Below, one piece after another: positions 33,245 through 42,612 of a stretch of DNA of 64,000 nucleotides; the stretch's first letter is position 1, and every line of letters begins with the position of its first letter. The stretch spans positions 62,001-126,000 of the forward strand of contig NZ_QLVD01000019.1 of assembly GCF_003352835.1 (NCBI RefSeq). Direction: 5' to 3'. The notes under the pieces were generated by a model. The model was not told the origin of the DNA. It searched no databases and saw nothing but the letters and a program-made list of their open reading frames with translations. The position numbers and the translations under genes were made by a program. Source of the DNA: Ornithinimicrobium murale. GTDB lineage: Bacteria; Actinomycetota; Actinomycetes; Actinomycetales; Dermatophilaceae.

Positions 33245-34123
33245 CAGGCAACGTTATGGCCGGTGAGGTTGGGTGCAGCGGCACCTTGTAGGAACCGAGA
33301 GCCTCGACGACCTGATTCACGTCCCACGACAACAGTTCGCCCAAGTCATAGCCTGCTGCCAAGTGCCGTCGTACGGCGAGATCGCCGAGCCAGTAGCCAG
33401 CGCGAGAGGGCCATGGGTGTCTGTCCGTGACGCCACACAGCGCGTAGGTGGTCTCGGCGTCGACCTTGTCCACGGTGGCTCGCAGTACGTCCAGGATCTG
33501 GGACGCGTGGCGTTCGCAGTCGCGGATCCACGCCTCGCCGTCAGCAAAGAGGTAGGCGGCGTCGTGGTGACCTGGCCTCAGCGCCCGGGTACCCGCCACC
33601 GCCAGACCCTCTGCCCACACTCGCATCCCGACGTGGTCGCAGTTCGGGTTCGGTGGCGAACCGCGACCACAGGGTTCGCATGTGTGCGACGTGAACCAGC
33701 TCGTGCACCGCCAACAGAGCATCGGCCGGTGGTTCGCGCAGCATCTCCAGGGCGACAAACAGGGTGGGACCGCTGCGGAGAACATCGACCCAGGCGTCCG
33801 AGTCACCCACGCCCACCATGAGGACGACATCTAGATCGGTGTCGTCCGGGATCAGCCCCAGGCGCACGAAGTCCGTGCTGGCCGCATCTAGCTCGCGCAG
33901 CATCCTGTCTTCACGTGCAGCTAGGTTCGCCAGAACCACGTCTACCTCGGCGCATGCTTCCCGGCGCCCGGCTAGCTAGATCACCGAAACCGGAGTAGTA
34001 CGCGGCGAAGATGCTGGGATGAGCCGCCTCATACTCATCGACCCACGCCGTCTCCCGTTCCAGGCCGGCTGACACGTCAGCGAGCAGCCGGTAGGCAGCC
34101 GTGGTCGAAACGACGTTCAGCAT
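33222..34123 (-). pseudogene. Zincin metalloprotease-like gene broken by frameshifts
   Basis: Three frames carry consecutive parts of one protein: an N-terminus from ATG 34123 (LLADVSAGLERETAWVDEYE), a middle with the zinc site HELVHVAHM (LLAVHELVHVAHMRTLWSRF), and a C-terminus (MRVWAEGLAVAGTRAL; YWLGDLAVRRHLAAGYDLGE) ending at 33222. It resembles DUF2268-type predicted Zn proteases. The first break, near 33971, is explained by a duplicated CTAG (GCTAGCTAG); a second lies near 33640. At least two shifts make it nonfunctional as read. Confidence 0.75.
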
Positions 34124-34229
34124 GCCTGCGACCCTAACGCCCGTCTACAGCTGCCACCCTTGCCCTCCGCGTACGGGCAGGGGTCAGGTGGGGCGGCCGG
34201 CTGGCGGTACTCGACGGGCGACCTTGATT

Positions 34230-34253
34230 AACATACACGCATGCATGTATGTT
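34230..34253. promoter_or_regulatory. TetR-type operator candidate
   Basis: AACATAC-N10-GTATGTT with an internal GCATGC, just before the DUF6463/TetR operon. Confidence 0.65.
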
Positions 34254-34259
34254 TGCTTC

Positions 34260-34808
34260 GTGGAGAGAGACAGGGTTGATGGCAAGAGCGTTCGCCTCGT
34301 TCAGGCTGCCGGCTGGGTCGCCATCGGTATGGGTGCCGTGCATGTCGTTGTCGCGCCGCTGGAGCGGGGGGACGTCTGGTCGCAGGTCCTTGGCGATGGA
34401 GTGTGGAACACCTTCACCCTCAAGACGCCCAGCACGCTCAGCGAGTTCGAGCGCGCCGAGACGTTCTGGACCACCTTCGGCAGTTGGGGCGTCCCGACCC
34501 TCGTGTTCGGTGGCTACGTCGTGTGGTCGGCCCGGCAGGGCCATCGTGTACCGGGGTGGCTGGGGTGGACCCTTCTCGCTTGGGGAGCGCCGCTTGTGAT
34601 TGTGCTCCCGGCCTCGCCGGGCTGGGCGTTCCCACTCATCGGGGGACTGATCGCGCTCGGGGACAGACGTCGGCAGGGCTGGTCTCCAAGCCAAGACCCA
34701 CAGTGGCCATCGCGGGCCAGGCCAAGGCGTTTCGTCAAGGGATCGGCTGACAGCCCGTGGCTCCGAGAGCAAGGACGTGCAGGCATGTTTGCGGGAGGGA
34801 AGCGATGA
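34260..34808 (+). CDS. DUF6463-like small membrane protein
   Basis: About 182 residues from GTG 34260; an in-frame ATG at 34245 lies inside the operator palindrome. Four hydrophobic segments are seen (GWVAIGMGAVHVVVAPL; WGVPTLVFGGYVVW; LGWTLLAWGAPLVIVLP; PLIGGLIALG), with the family pattern WNTFTLKTPSTLSEFERAET between them. The last ~45 residues are Arg/Pro-rich and may be nonfunctional. It overlaps the TetR start by 4 bases, implying a coupled operon controlled by the regulator. Confidence 0.68.
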   Translation: MERDRVDGKSVRLVQAAGWVAIGMGAVHVVVAPLERGDVWSQVLGDGVWNTFTLKTPSTLSEFERAETFWTTFGSWGVPTLVFGGYVVWSARQGHRVPGWLGWTLLAWGAPLVIVLPASPGWAFPLIGGLIALGDRRRQGWSPSQDPQWPSRARPRRFVKGSADSPWLREQGRAGMFAGGKR

Positions 34809-35488
34809 CGGGAGCGAAGCAGCGGCGGACCCAGGCCGATCGGCGCGCGCATACCAGGAGCGCACTGTTGGAAGCAGCGGCTCGGCGAATGTCCACCCAC
34901 GGATACGCCAACCTGGTGCTGGAGCGGGTTGCGAGCGAGGCGGGATACAGCCGCGGGGCCGTGTATCACCTGTTCGCGAATAAGGAAGAGCTCGCCTTGG
35001 CGGTGGTGAAGTGGGTCGCGGAGACCTGGCGGGCCGAGGTGGGCGATCCCGCCGCCGAAGAAGCCGACGCCCTCGATGCGCTGATGATGATCGCCCGGGG
35101 CCACGCAATCTACTGCCGCCGCGACGTGGCCCGAGTGCTGATGACCCTCAGAGTCGAGTTCACCGGACAAGAGCATCCGATCGGAAAGGCCATCGCGGAG
35201 ATCATTGATCGCCTCGACGCCGACTGCGCTGATCTGATCGCTGCAGGCAGGGCCAGCGGTTCGATCCCTCCCGGACCTCCGGCCCCGGCGGTGGCAGCCG
35301 CCTACACCGCCATCGTCGAGGCGGTCGGGATGGAACTAGCTGGCCACGCTCCATACGACATCGAACTCATGGACCGGGCTGCGCGGGGGGTCCTCGGGTT
35401 GACGCCCACCCCGCTCGCGACTGATCCACCGAGCCTCGTCTGGTCCTCGACATTGCCGGCCCACGAGGACAGGGAGGTCCAGCGTTGA
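34805..35488 (+). CDS. TetR/AcrR family transcriptional regulator
   Basis: 227 residues from ATG 34805 with GGGAGG upstream. The N-terminal HTH (HTRSALLEAAARRMSTHGYANLVLERVASEAGYSRGAVYHLFANKEEL) is classic TetR; the C-terminal ligand domain is helical. It probably binds the inverted repeat at 34230-34253 and perhaps 33201-33213 and represses its own operon. It is followed by the DUF2867 gene, whose TTG start overlaps its stop. Confidence 0.92.
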   Translation: MTGAKQRRTQADRRAHTRSALLEAAARRMSTHGYANLVLERVASEAGYSRGAVYHLFANKEELALAVVKWVAETWRAEVGDPAAEEADALDALMMIARGHAIYCRRDVARVLMTLRVEFTGQEHPIGKAIAEIIDRLDADCADLIAAGRASGSIPPGPPAPAVAAAYTAIVEAVGMELAGHAPYDIELMDRAARGVLGLTPTPLATDPPSLVWSSTLPAHEDREVQR

Positions 35489-36138
35489 GGCTGCCGATCA
35501 CCGCCCACACGTCGCGTCTGTGGCGCATACACGAGGTGGCACCGGACTTCAAGGTCGAGGATGTGTGGCTACTACGGACGCCCGGTGGCGTGGAGGAGTT
35601 CCCTCGGCTGGTGTCGCAGTTCGCTTCCGACGACTGGCCACACGGAGCCCCTTTCATTGTCAGGCTTCTATGGCAGGCCAGGTGGAGCCTCGGCGCAGTG
35701 TTGGGCTGGGACCGCAAGGAGTCCAGCATCGGCTTCCGGGTGCCCTCTCTTCGCGACCGGCTGCCTGCGGATCTGCGCGATGCGCCCTCGGGTCCGGAAT
35801 TCGAACCGTTCGCCCCGCTGTACCAACTGGAGCACGAGTGGGCGGCGGAGCTGGCCAACCGGACCGTACACACGGTGATACATATCGGCTGGGTTCCCGA
35901 CGGCTCCGGCAGGTACCGCGGCCAGATGACGGCCCTGGTTCAACCCAACGGACTGCTGGGTCGTGCCTACATGACCGCGATCAAGCCGCTCCGGTACCTC
36001 ATCGTGTATCCGGTCCTCGTACGCAGGATCGAGCGGGAGTGGATGGAGCCCGCGGCAACCCGATCACATGGGTCCGGGATCCCAGCCCTGCCGCCGTCCA
36101 AAAGAGCATCACGCCACGGGGATCCTCGCGACGTGTGA
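35485..36138 (+). CDS. DUF2867 family protein
   Basis: 217 residues, starting at TTG 35485 and overlapping the TetR gene. DUF2867 traits include HTSRLWRIHEVAPDFKVEDVW, FRVPSLRDRLP and the C-terminal GRAYMTAIKPLRYLIVYPVLVRRIEREW. The family often accompanies TetR regulators and SRPBCC-like proteins; biochemical role unknown. The last 25 residues look unstructured. Confidence 0.8.
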   Translation: MRLPITAHTSRLWRIHEVAPDFKVEDVWLLRTPGGVEEFPRLVSQFASDDWPHGAPFIVRLLWQARWSLGAVLGWDRKESSIGFRVPSLRDRLPADLRDAPSGPEFEPFAPLYQLEHEWAAELANRTVHTVIHIGWVPDGSGRYRGQMTALVQPNGLLGRAYMTAIKPLRYLIVYPVLVRRIEREWMEPAATRSHGSGIPALPPSKRASRHGDPRDV

Positions 36139-36203
36139 GCGTGGTCCAACCAACGCACGGCCCGAACGAACGGCCGGCCCACCCCAAGGAGACAGAGATC
36201 ACC

Positions 36204-36359
36204 ATGAGAGTGCACGTGCAGGTAACGGTCGAAGCGAGTCCGGACAAGGTCCTCGAGCTGGTCATGGACATCGACCGCTTCGCAGAGGTCGACGACGAGA
36301 TGGACGTTTCAAATGCCCTGTGGCAGCGGAGGGTCTCCACCCTGACGGAGGTTGACTGA
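36204..36359 (+). pseudogene. Truncated SRPBCC-family N-terminus
   Basis: 51 residues from ATG 36204 with AAGGAG upstream. VHVQVTVEASPDKVLELVMD then FAEVDDEM resembles the first strand and helix of SRPBCC (polyketide cyclase-like) proteins of about 140 residues. The frame then ends, so most of the fold is missing, probably by recombination. Confidence 0.5.
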
Positions 36360-36604
36360 TGAGTATGACCGATGAGAAGAAAACGACCGAGTCCGTGGAG
36401 CACGGTGAGCCCGGCCAGCACGTCGACATCGGACTGCTGCCCAAACAGCACAACCGGCTTGCACGCGATGGCGCGGTTGGGTGCTCACCAGCCAGCGGCG
36501 TGGGCGGGCCAGCGCCACCGGCCACGCCTCCCTCGACCACGGACGCGCATCGAACCCCTGGACCAGTCTCGCGGAATGACCCCCGCCGCCCGCGTCCACG
36601 ATGA
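36359..36604 (+). CDS. Doubtful small ORF
   Basis: 81 residues overlapping the preceding stop (TGATG). The first 40 residues are protein-like (TESVEHGEPGQHVDIGLLPK); the rest is Pro/Arg-rich with no structure. May be a remnant. The interval 36605-36791 holds nothing recognisable. Confidence 0.3.
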   Translation: MSMTDEKKTTESVEHGEPGQHVDIGLLPKQHNRLARDGAVGCSPASGVGGPAPPATPPSTTDAHRTPGPVSRNDPRRPRPR

Positions 36605-36791
36605 GTCATCCCTCGGGCTCGAAGCATCCCCTGAGAGGACGTCGAAGACACCCCACCGGGTGACGACACTCCGGCTGCATGTGCGCCACGCTCTGTGCAA
36701 CCGCAGCACCGCGCCACGCCCATGCCACCTACCGCCGGCCACACGGTTACCGGCCGTCGCCCCGACGTGCCCTACTACCGGGAGAAAGCCC

Positions 36792-37361
36792 ATGACCACG
36801 TCAGCTCACCCGACGCCTACCCGCCACACCGCCAGGTCCGGCTTCACGGCCCGGTGGCCAGCGGGGGCCATCACCGTCCTGATCGGCGCATTCGTTGCAG
36901 TCGTTGGCGCCCTGTGGGTCACCGACCACGTTTTGGGCTCAGAACCGGTCGACGCAACCGGATGGGTCATCCTCGCGGCCACCCTGCTCCGGCTGGCGAC
37001 CATCGGCGTCGCCCTGGCCAGCATCCAGCACTGGGGGCGTCAGCTCCCAGCAGGCCCGCTCCTGGCCGCCCTGTGGGGCTGCGCGGCCGCCCAGCTGATC
37101 TACCCCGTGGCCGAGACCATGGTCAAGGCACTCATCCTCCTCGGCGCCGTCGAGCTGCCCCCCGTCGGGATCGGGAACATGACCTCCACCGGCTGGTTCA
37201 ACTTCGCCGCCGCCTGGTTGGTTTTCGGAGTCCCCGGCGCCCTCTTCGTGGCAGCCGCCCGTTCCTATCAGAACCGCACCGGCGCCCGCTGGTGCTGGGC
37301 CGTGGCCGGAACGACCGGCGGCGGACTTGCCCTCCTCACGATCGGCCTGATCATCGGCTAG
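36792..37361 (+). CDS. Integral membrane protein, unknown
   Basis: 189 residues from ATG 36792 with a GGGAGAAA site. Four hydrophobic segments are clear (GAITVLIGAFVAVVGALWV; GWVILAATLLRLATIGVALA; WFNFAAAWLVFGVPGALFVAA; WAVAGTTGGGLALLTIGLII), with an additional amphipathic region in the middle (AAQLIYPVAETMVKALILLG). Upstream in-frame extension is low complexity and was excluded. No family recognised. Confidence 0.65.
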   Translation: MTTSAHPTPTRHTARSGFTARWPAGAITVLIGAFVAVVGALWVTDHVLGSEPVDATGWVILAATLLRLATIGVALASIQHWGRQLPAGPLLAALWGCAAAQLIYPVAETMVKALILLGAVELPPVGIGNMTSTGWFNFAAAWLVFGVPGALFVAAARSYQNRTGARWCWAVAGTTGGGLALLTIGLIIG

Positions 37362-37472
37362 GAGACAACCACAACGCCAGCAGCGCGCTCATCTGTTCGC
37401 CCGCCAGGCCTGAAAACTGCTTGACACTGACGCGACGTTAGCCCAGAGCGTCGATGAACCATGGGGAGCAGA

Positions 37473-37912
37473 ATGACGCGATCACCAATCAGCACTGCTG
37501 ACAAACGCGAGGCCTGGGGGACTTCGCCGATCAGGACGAGGACTACCTCAACGAGGTCAAGGCTCGGTGGGGCAACTCCGAGGCCTACTACCAGTGCTCC
37601 CGCTGCGTGGCCCGCTACGGGAAGGCGGAGTGGGAGCGCATCAACCTCGACGACGCTGCGATCGAGACGCGTATCCGTGAGCTGATGGACGCAGGCGTCG
37701 ACCCGACCAGTGCCGAGGCGATGGACGTCGCCGAGGCCCAGCGAGCGCGTATCTCGCGCTGGTTCTACGAGATGGACCCGACTTCCACGCCCAGAAGAGC
37801 GACCTGTACGCGCACGACCCGCGGTTTCGGGCCGGCACCGAGAACAACGCCCGGCCGGGAGCAGTCGAGTGGCTCCAGGTCGCAATCAAGGCGAACGCCG
37901 CACGCAGTAGAT
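37473..37912 (+). pseudogene. TipAS-domain regulator remnant
   Basis: Two frames together encode most of a TipAS antibiotic-sensing domain: EVKARWGNSEAYYQCSRCVA, MDVAEAQRARISRWFYEMDP, then after a frameshift near 37775 DFHAQKSDLYAHDPRFRAGT and VEWLQVAIKANAAR. The MerR DNA-binding part is missing. TipAS proteins bind thiopeptides and other drugs. Clearly inactivated. Confidence 0.7.
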
Positions 37913-38261
37913 ATAGGTGCGGCCCAGGCGGCCGCGAGACCTCGATTGTTGTGGCCAGCGTGATGCGGACCCGGGCGGCCAGTCGGGTGACGAGCTACTC
38001 ACCTCAGACGTCGCAGGCCGACTCGATGCGTGGTGGCGTCCGAGATCGGGGCCTCAATTGGCAACGAGCTGAGGCTCTACCTGGGCTCTACCCCAAGGGA
38101 AGGTCCTCGGACACGCTCCTGGTCCTCGCTGAGTGCAACAACGGACGACAGGCATACCCGATGCGCGCGATAGGCAAGTCCCACCTTCAGTTTGTCAACC
38201 GAAATGCACCCTCATGTCCACGATGCATCAACGGCACCTTGCCCGCCCGGGTATGCCGTGG

Positions 38262-38440
38262 CCTCCTTAGTCGACTACATGGCGATCGACGTCGTACCGG
38301 TCGTGCTCGGCCGCGGCAAGCGGTACGTGGGCGAATTCACCGACTCCGAAAGTTGTGCTTGGCGATCCCGACGTCGCTATCCAAGGTCAGGGAGTGCTTC
38401 ACCTCCGCTACCCGGTGCGCGCGGCCGCAAACCACGCCGA
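38262..38440 (+). pseudogene. C-terminal remnant of a RibD-type reductase
   Basis: MAIDVVPVVLGRGKRYVGEF, then in another frame VLGDPDVAIQGQGVLHLRYP, matching the end of dihydrofolate-reductase-like family proteins (…VVPVVLGxG…LxxRYxVR). Frameshifted and without an N-terminus. Sequence between 37913 and 38261 shows no recognisable gene. Confidence 0.5.
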
Positions 38441-38523
38441 AGCAGACCGCGGCGCCCATCACGGCCTGTTCCTTCCCGAGGCCGCCAGCGACCGCCTTGG
38501 AGGACGATCGTGAGGACGGCCGT

Positions 38524-38600
38524 GAGCACGGTAGTGCTGTCGATCTCGATGTCGGTCTACGGCTTCATCGCAGCGCCGAGCGAGGACCCCAGGGCACGGG
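38524..38600 (+). pseudogene. N-terminal remnant of a RibD-type reductase
   Basis: STVVLSISMSVYGFIAAPSE resembles the first strand of dihydrofolate-reductase family proteins (VVxxISMSLDGFIA) but is cut after about 25 residues. It lies after, not before, the C-terminal remnant, so these are scrambled fragments. The rest up to 38751 holds nothing clear. Confidence 0.4.
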
Positions 38601-38751
38601 CTCTGGTTCTCGATGAGCTTGCTGTCAGGTCTTGCAAGTTCGGGCGTTTGGCGATGAGGCGGCGAAGTCGTCTAGGAGGCGCTCGGGGCCGAAATCGAAT
38701 GTGGCATCGCTCCAGACCTCCGCCGTCTTGGCGTTCTGCGCTGCGAGCCCT

Positions 38752-39636
38752 TCACCTCCCGGAGCTCACCAGTACTCCGGCCAGGCTCTGCAGCATCCTC
38801 ACCACGGCGGCGGTGGCCGGTGGGTCGGGCGGCTCACCGTAGGTGACGGCGAAGACCTGGCGAGTCTCCCCCGGCAGCATCGTCGCTTGCACGCCGGGTA
38901 CGCGGTGCGCCTGCAGGGCGAGCCCCGGCAGGGTCCCCACCCCCATGCCGGCTGCGACGAGCGACTGGACCACGACCATGTCGTCGGTGGAGTAGGCGAT
39001 GCGGGGGCTGAAGCCGGCACGTGCGCAGGTCGCGACCAGGGTGGCCCGGCACCGTTCGCAGCCGCCGACCCACAGGGAGTCGCGGTGGTCGGCGAGCCGC
39101 TGGTCGGGTTCGCGGCTCAGCAGGTGCAGCGGGTCATCGAGCAGGTGGCTGAGGCGGAAGCACTCGTCCTCCTGCGGGGTGTCGGGGTGGCGGAAGATCA
39201 GTGCGACGTCCACCTGGCCGGCCCGCAACATGGCCAGGGCCTCGGGTGGGTGCACGTCGACGAGGTTCAGCTCCAGGCCAGGGTGCCGGCGGGCCAGTTC
39301 GGACGCGGCGCCCGGGACCAAGGTGCTGAGCACGGTCTGGAAGGCCGCGAGGCGGACCCGACCGGCCTGCAGTCCCACGTGCGCGGCCAGCTCGTCCGAG
39401 GCCGCGTCGACCCGGCCGACGATCTCAGCGGCCCGGCGGGCCAGCAGTTCGCCCTCGGGAGTCAGCCGGATGCCACGCCCCACCCGCTGCAGGAGCCGTG
39501 CCCCGGTGGCGGCTTCGAGCCGGCCGAGCTGGTGGCTGACAGAGGGTTGCGAGTAGTGCAGTTCCCGGGCGGCCTCCGTCACCGACCCGTGCCGAGCGAC
39601 CGCGTACAGGATCCGGAGTTGCGTCAGCGTCATCAT
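38752..39636 (-). CDS. LysR-family transcriptional regulator
   Basis: 294 residues. N-terminal winged HTH (TLTQLRILYAVARHGSVTEAARELHYSQPSVSHQLGRLEAATGARLL) and a periplasmic-binding-like effector domain. It is divergent from the LysE-type exporter with about 76 bases between starts, the usual arrangement in which a LysR protein controls an amino-acid exporter. The effector is unknown. Confidence 0.93.
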   Translation of the reverse strand: MMTLTQLRILYAVARHGSVTEAARELHYSQPSVSHQLGRLEAATGARLLQRVGRGIRLTPEGELLARRAAEIVGRVDAASDELAAHVGLQAGRVRLAAFQTVLSTLVPGAASELARRHPGLELNLVDVHPPEALAMLRAGQVDVALIFRHPDTPQEDECFRLSHLLDDPLHLLSREPDQRLADHRDSLWVGGCERCRATLVATCARAGFSPRIAYSTDDMVVVQSLVAAGMGVGTLPGLALQAHRVPGVQATMLPGETRQVFAVTYGEPPDPPATAAVVRMLQSLAGVLVSSGR

Positions 39637-39712
39637 GCATTCACTTTATCTATGTATTTCAGCGACTATTGGCATTGGACGTCATGACTCAGTTGGGGGC
39701 AGCATCGGAGCC

Positions 39713-40330
39713 ATGGCCACATTCGCAATCGCCTCACTGCTCCTGATCATGCTGCCGGGACCCGACCAGGCTCTGATAACCCGCAACGCCCTGGTCGGCG
39801 GATGGTCCGGCGGCTTCCTGACGGTCCTCGGTGGCGCCCTCGGCCTCACGGTGCACGCCGGTGCCGCCGCGGTGGGCCTGTCCGCGTTGCTTATTGCCTC
39901 GGCGCAAGCGTTCACTGTCGTGAAGATCGTGGGCGCGTTCTACCTCGCCTGGCTGGGCATCCAGATGCTGCGCCAGGCGATCCGGTCCCGCCGGTCCTCC
40001 GAGGCGGACAATCAGGCGGTCGCGCCGCAGGGCGCGGCGTATCTGCGGCAGGGCTTGCTATCGAACGCGCTCAACCCGAAGGTGGCGTTGTTCTTTGTCA
40101 CGTTCCTGCCACAGTTCCTCACCGCGGACGGGGGCTCGCCGCGCGCCCGCGCGCTCCTGCTCTCGGCGATCTTCGCCGGGCTCTACCTGGCGTGGTTCTC
40201 GTTGTACATCGTCAGCGTCGAGCAGCTTGGCCGCTGGCTACGACGACCCAGAGTGCGGACGCGCATCGAGCAGGTGACCGGGTTGGGGCTGGTCGCAGCT
40301 GCGGTCCGCCTTCTGACAAGCAGCCGCTGA
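39713..40330 (+). CDS. LysE-family exporter
   Basis: 205 residues from ATG 39713. Five to six membrane segments and the family motif MLPGPDQALITRNALVGGWSGGF near the N-terminus (the PGP signature), then ALNPKVALFFVTFLPQF in the middle. LysE/RhtB proteins export amino acids. Controlled presumably by the divergent LysR gene. Confidence 0.9.
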   Translation: MATFAIASLLLIMLPGPDQALITRNALVGGWSGGFLTVLGGALGLTVHAGAAAVGLSALLIASAQAFTVVKIVGAFYLAWLGIQMLRQAIRSRRSSEADNQAVAPQGAAYLRQGLLSNALNPKVALFFVTFLPQFLTADGGSPRARALLLSAIFAGLYLAWFSLYIVSVEQLGRWLRRPRVRTRIEQVTGLGLVAAAVRLLTSSR

Positions 40331-40377
40331 CTCCTGACCCAAATGTATCCGCAACCGAAGCAAGGGAGACCCTGAAC

Positions 40378-40959
40378 ATGGAAAACGTGCGAAAGCTGGT
40401 AGTCCAGCAGTGGGTGACTGTCGACAACGTCGCCGCGGAGGAGGACGGCGGGCTCAGCTTCGTGTCGGGCGAGCCGTTCGACGACGTCTCCACCAGCCCG
40501 TTCCAATCAAGCATGATGGGCTTCATCGACTCGGTCGACACGATGATCCTCGGCGCGAACACCTACGCCCAGAGCAAGGACTACTGGCCTTATGCCAAGG
40601 ATCAGGGCGAGTGGGGGCGGAAGCTTAACAACCTCACCAAGTTTGTCGCCTCGTCGAAGCTGGATGACGCCCCGTGGGGCGACTTTCCCGCCGCGATCGT
40701 GATGCGCGACCCAGCCGCCACCATTCGGGAACTCAAGGAGCGCAGCGGCAAGGACATCTGGCTGTGGGGCAGCTTGCAGCTCATGCACTCCCTGCTGGAC
40801 GTCGGTCTGATCGACGAAGTCCGGATGCTGGTCTGCCCGGCGTCACGCGGCAGGGGAACGCGCGTATTCGAGGACCGTGAAGACCTGACGCTGATCGAGG
40901 CCACCGGGTTCGACCATGGCGTGGCACTTCTGCGCTACGAGATCAAGAACCATGGGTAA
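40378..40959 (+). CDS. Dihydrofolate-reductase family protein (RibD_C)
   Basis: 193 residues from ATG 40378 with AAGGGAGA upstream. RibD_C traits: KLVVQQWVTVDNVAAEEDGG, TMILGANTYAQSKDYWP and the NADPH-binding KDIWLWGSLQLMHSLLDVGLIDEVRMLVCP. Members reduce pteridine or riboflavin-like substrates, but most are uncharacterised. It overlaps the start of the broken VOC gene. Confidence 0.85.
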   Translation: MENVRKLVVQQWVTVDNVAAEEDGGLSFVSGEPFDDVSTSPFQSSMMGFIDSVDTMILGANTYAQSKDYWPYAKDQGEWGRKLNNLTKFVASSKLDDAPWGDFPAAIVMRDPAATIRELKERSGKDIWLWGSLQLMHSLLDVGLIDEVRMLVCPASRGRGTRVFEDREDLTLIEATGFDHGVALLRYEIKNHG

Positions 40960-41300
40960 CGCCATGCCGATCCGGATGGATCACGTCGGCGTTGTTGTCG
41001 AGGACCTCTCGGCTACTATCGCGTTCTTCGACGAACTCGGCCTGGCACTGGAGGGCGAGGCCGCAGTCGCGGGCGAGTGGGTGGACCAGCTCCTCGGGCT
41101 CGTCGGCGTCCGAGCGAACATTGCGATGATACGGACCCTGACGGCCACGGCCGGATCGAGCTGTCGACGTTCCACGGGCCGGTGGTACCCGGCATTGGGT
41201 CGTCGGGCTGGTCGAGGAGCGCTTATAAACGTCGACCACAACTGGACACGATGGTCAAGGACGCTGCCCCATCGGACCAACACCCTGGACGCGATGACTA
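40952..41300 (+). pseudogene. VOC/glyoxalase-like gene, frameshifted
   Basis: The first frame encodes a VOC half (MDHVGVVVEDLSATIAFFDE, then LGLALEGEAAVAGEWVDQLL). Just after GVRANIAMIRT the reading continues in another frame (PDGHGRIELSTFHGPVVPG), consistent with one lost C near 41130. The rest of the fold is missing. Sequence to 41418 is unassigned. Confidence 0.65.
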
Positions 41301-41418
41301 GGCATGTCGAGGAGGTAATCGACGAGGCCTGGACGCCTTACGGCTCGGTCGATGTCGAGAACGTTGGACTGGCTCCGTCCACTGAGCGAGTCCAGCCATC
41401 ACCGAAAGGAGAAGCACC

Positions 41419-41910
41419 ATGAACGAGCAGCAGATCACCGAGATCCTGGCCAAGCCGTACGCGCAGCAGCTGCTGAACGGCACCGACCCGGTCCGCCTCG
41501 CCTACGACGGCCTCGACGGCGACCCGAGGGTCGTCCCGATCGGCTTCTGGACCGAGGGCGACCGAGTCGTGATGGCGACGACGCCGAACGCGCCGAAGGT
41601 CGCCGCCCTGCGCGCCAAGCCGAAGGTCGCGCTGACCATCGACACCAACGCGTTCCCGCCGAAAGTGCTGCTGATCCGCGGCGCCGTCGAGCTCGAGATC
41701 GTCGACGGCGTCCCCGAGGGCTACCTGGAGGGCGGACGCAGGTTCATGACCGCGGAGCAGTACGTCGAGTGGGAGGTCGGTGTGAAGGGCCTTTACGACG
41801 AGATGGTGGTCATCCGGGTCACGCCTACCTGGGTCAAGCTGCTCGACTTCGAGACCACTATCCCGCGGGCGGTCGAGGAGCTCGTGAAGGCGAAGGCATC
41901 GGGCAGTTGA
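41419..41910 (+). CDS. Pyridoxamine 5'-phosphate oxidase-like flavin-binding protein
   Basis: 163 residues with AAAGGAG upstream. Split-barrel flavin-binding family: VRLAYDGLDGDPRVVPIGFW, then VMATTPNAPKVAALRAKPKVALTID and VLLIRGAVELEIVDGVPEGY. Probably FMN or F420 binding and oxidoreductase activity on an unknown substrate. Confidence 0.85.
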   Translation: MNEQQITEILAKPYAQQLLNGTDPVRLAYDGLDGDPRVVPIGFWTEGDRVVMATTPNAPKVAALRAKPKVALTIDTNAFPPKVLLIRGAVELEIVDGVPEGYLEGGRRFMTAEQYVEWEVGVKGLYDEMVVIRVTPTWVKLLDFETTIPRAVEELVKAKASGS

Positions 41911-42612
41911 GAGCACAACGGCCCCGAGGCTCACCTAGTTGCCCACCCTCCTCAGCCGGTTGAGCTGGTTACGCAGGGCCTGCGTCGGGTCCTGGGATCC
42001 GGTGGCGGTGGCTCCCGGCCTTCCCTGGTGCGTGGACGCGGGATCCAGCCTCTACTGGGCGGGTGGCACCTTGGCTGCTGAACATGGTCGGGCTGTGCAG
42101 GTGACAGCGGACGGTGGCTCGGTCGTGGCCGACGGGCTCGTCGGCATCGGCCTGGTCAAGTTCGTCGCCACGCCGACGCTGGCCGTCATCGAGCAGCACG
42201 GGAGCCCTACGGTTGCGGCCGTGGGTGCGCGGATTCGATTGGGTCGGCACCGCCGCAGTTTCATTCTTGACCATCGCTCGCCGGGCGCGCTCTTCTTCGG
42301 GGCAGGTGTGAAGTAAGCAGAGCAAGGGAGGATGAGGATGAGTGTGAGATCCATCGTGGACAGGGAGCTCCCGCGGGGCTGGTGGCGTTCGCCGCACGGG
42401 TGGCTGACCAGGGCGAAGGAGCTGGCTTTCAGTTGCGTGGCGGTGCGAAGAAATAGAGTGGTGTTCTACGGCCGCTCTACGGCCTGGCGACCGTCGTGCC
42501 TGACCGCGCCGTGGATATCAAGGCATCGGTCTTTTCCGAACCCAGCAGCTCACCGAGATCGTCCTCCGAGCCGAACGCGGGCGGCTGCACACCTTCCACC
42601 AAAGGAGTCACT
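41911..42612. other. Interval without a supported gene
   Basis: Several short frames are open (for example 41939-42316, containing VQVTADGGSVVADGLVGIGL) but none has a good start, ribosome site or recognisable domain. Likely remnants similar to the neighbouring broken genes. Confidence 0.4.

Noticed and set aside
41939-42316. A 125-codon open frame between the PPOX-like and VOC genes
   Set aside because: No ribosome site, no recognisable fold, and it lies among broken genes.
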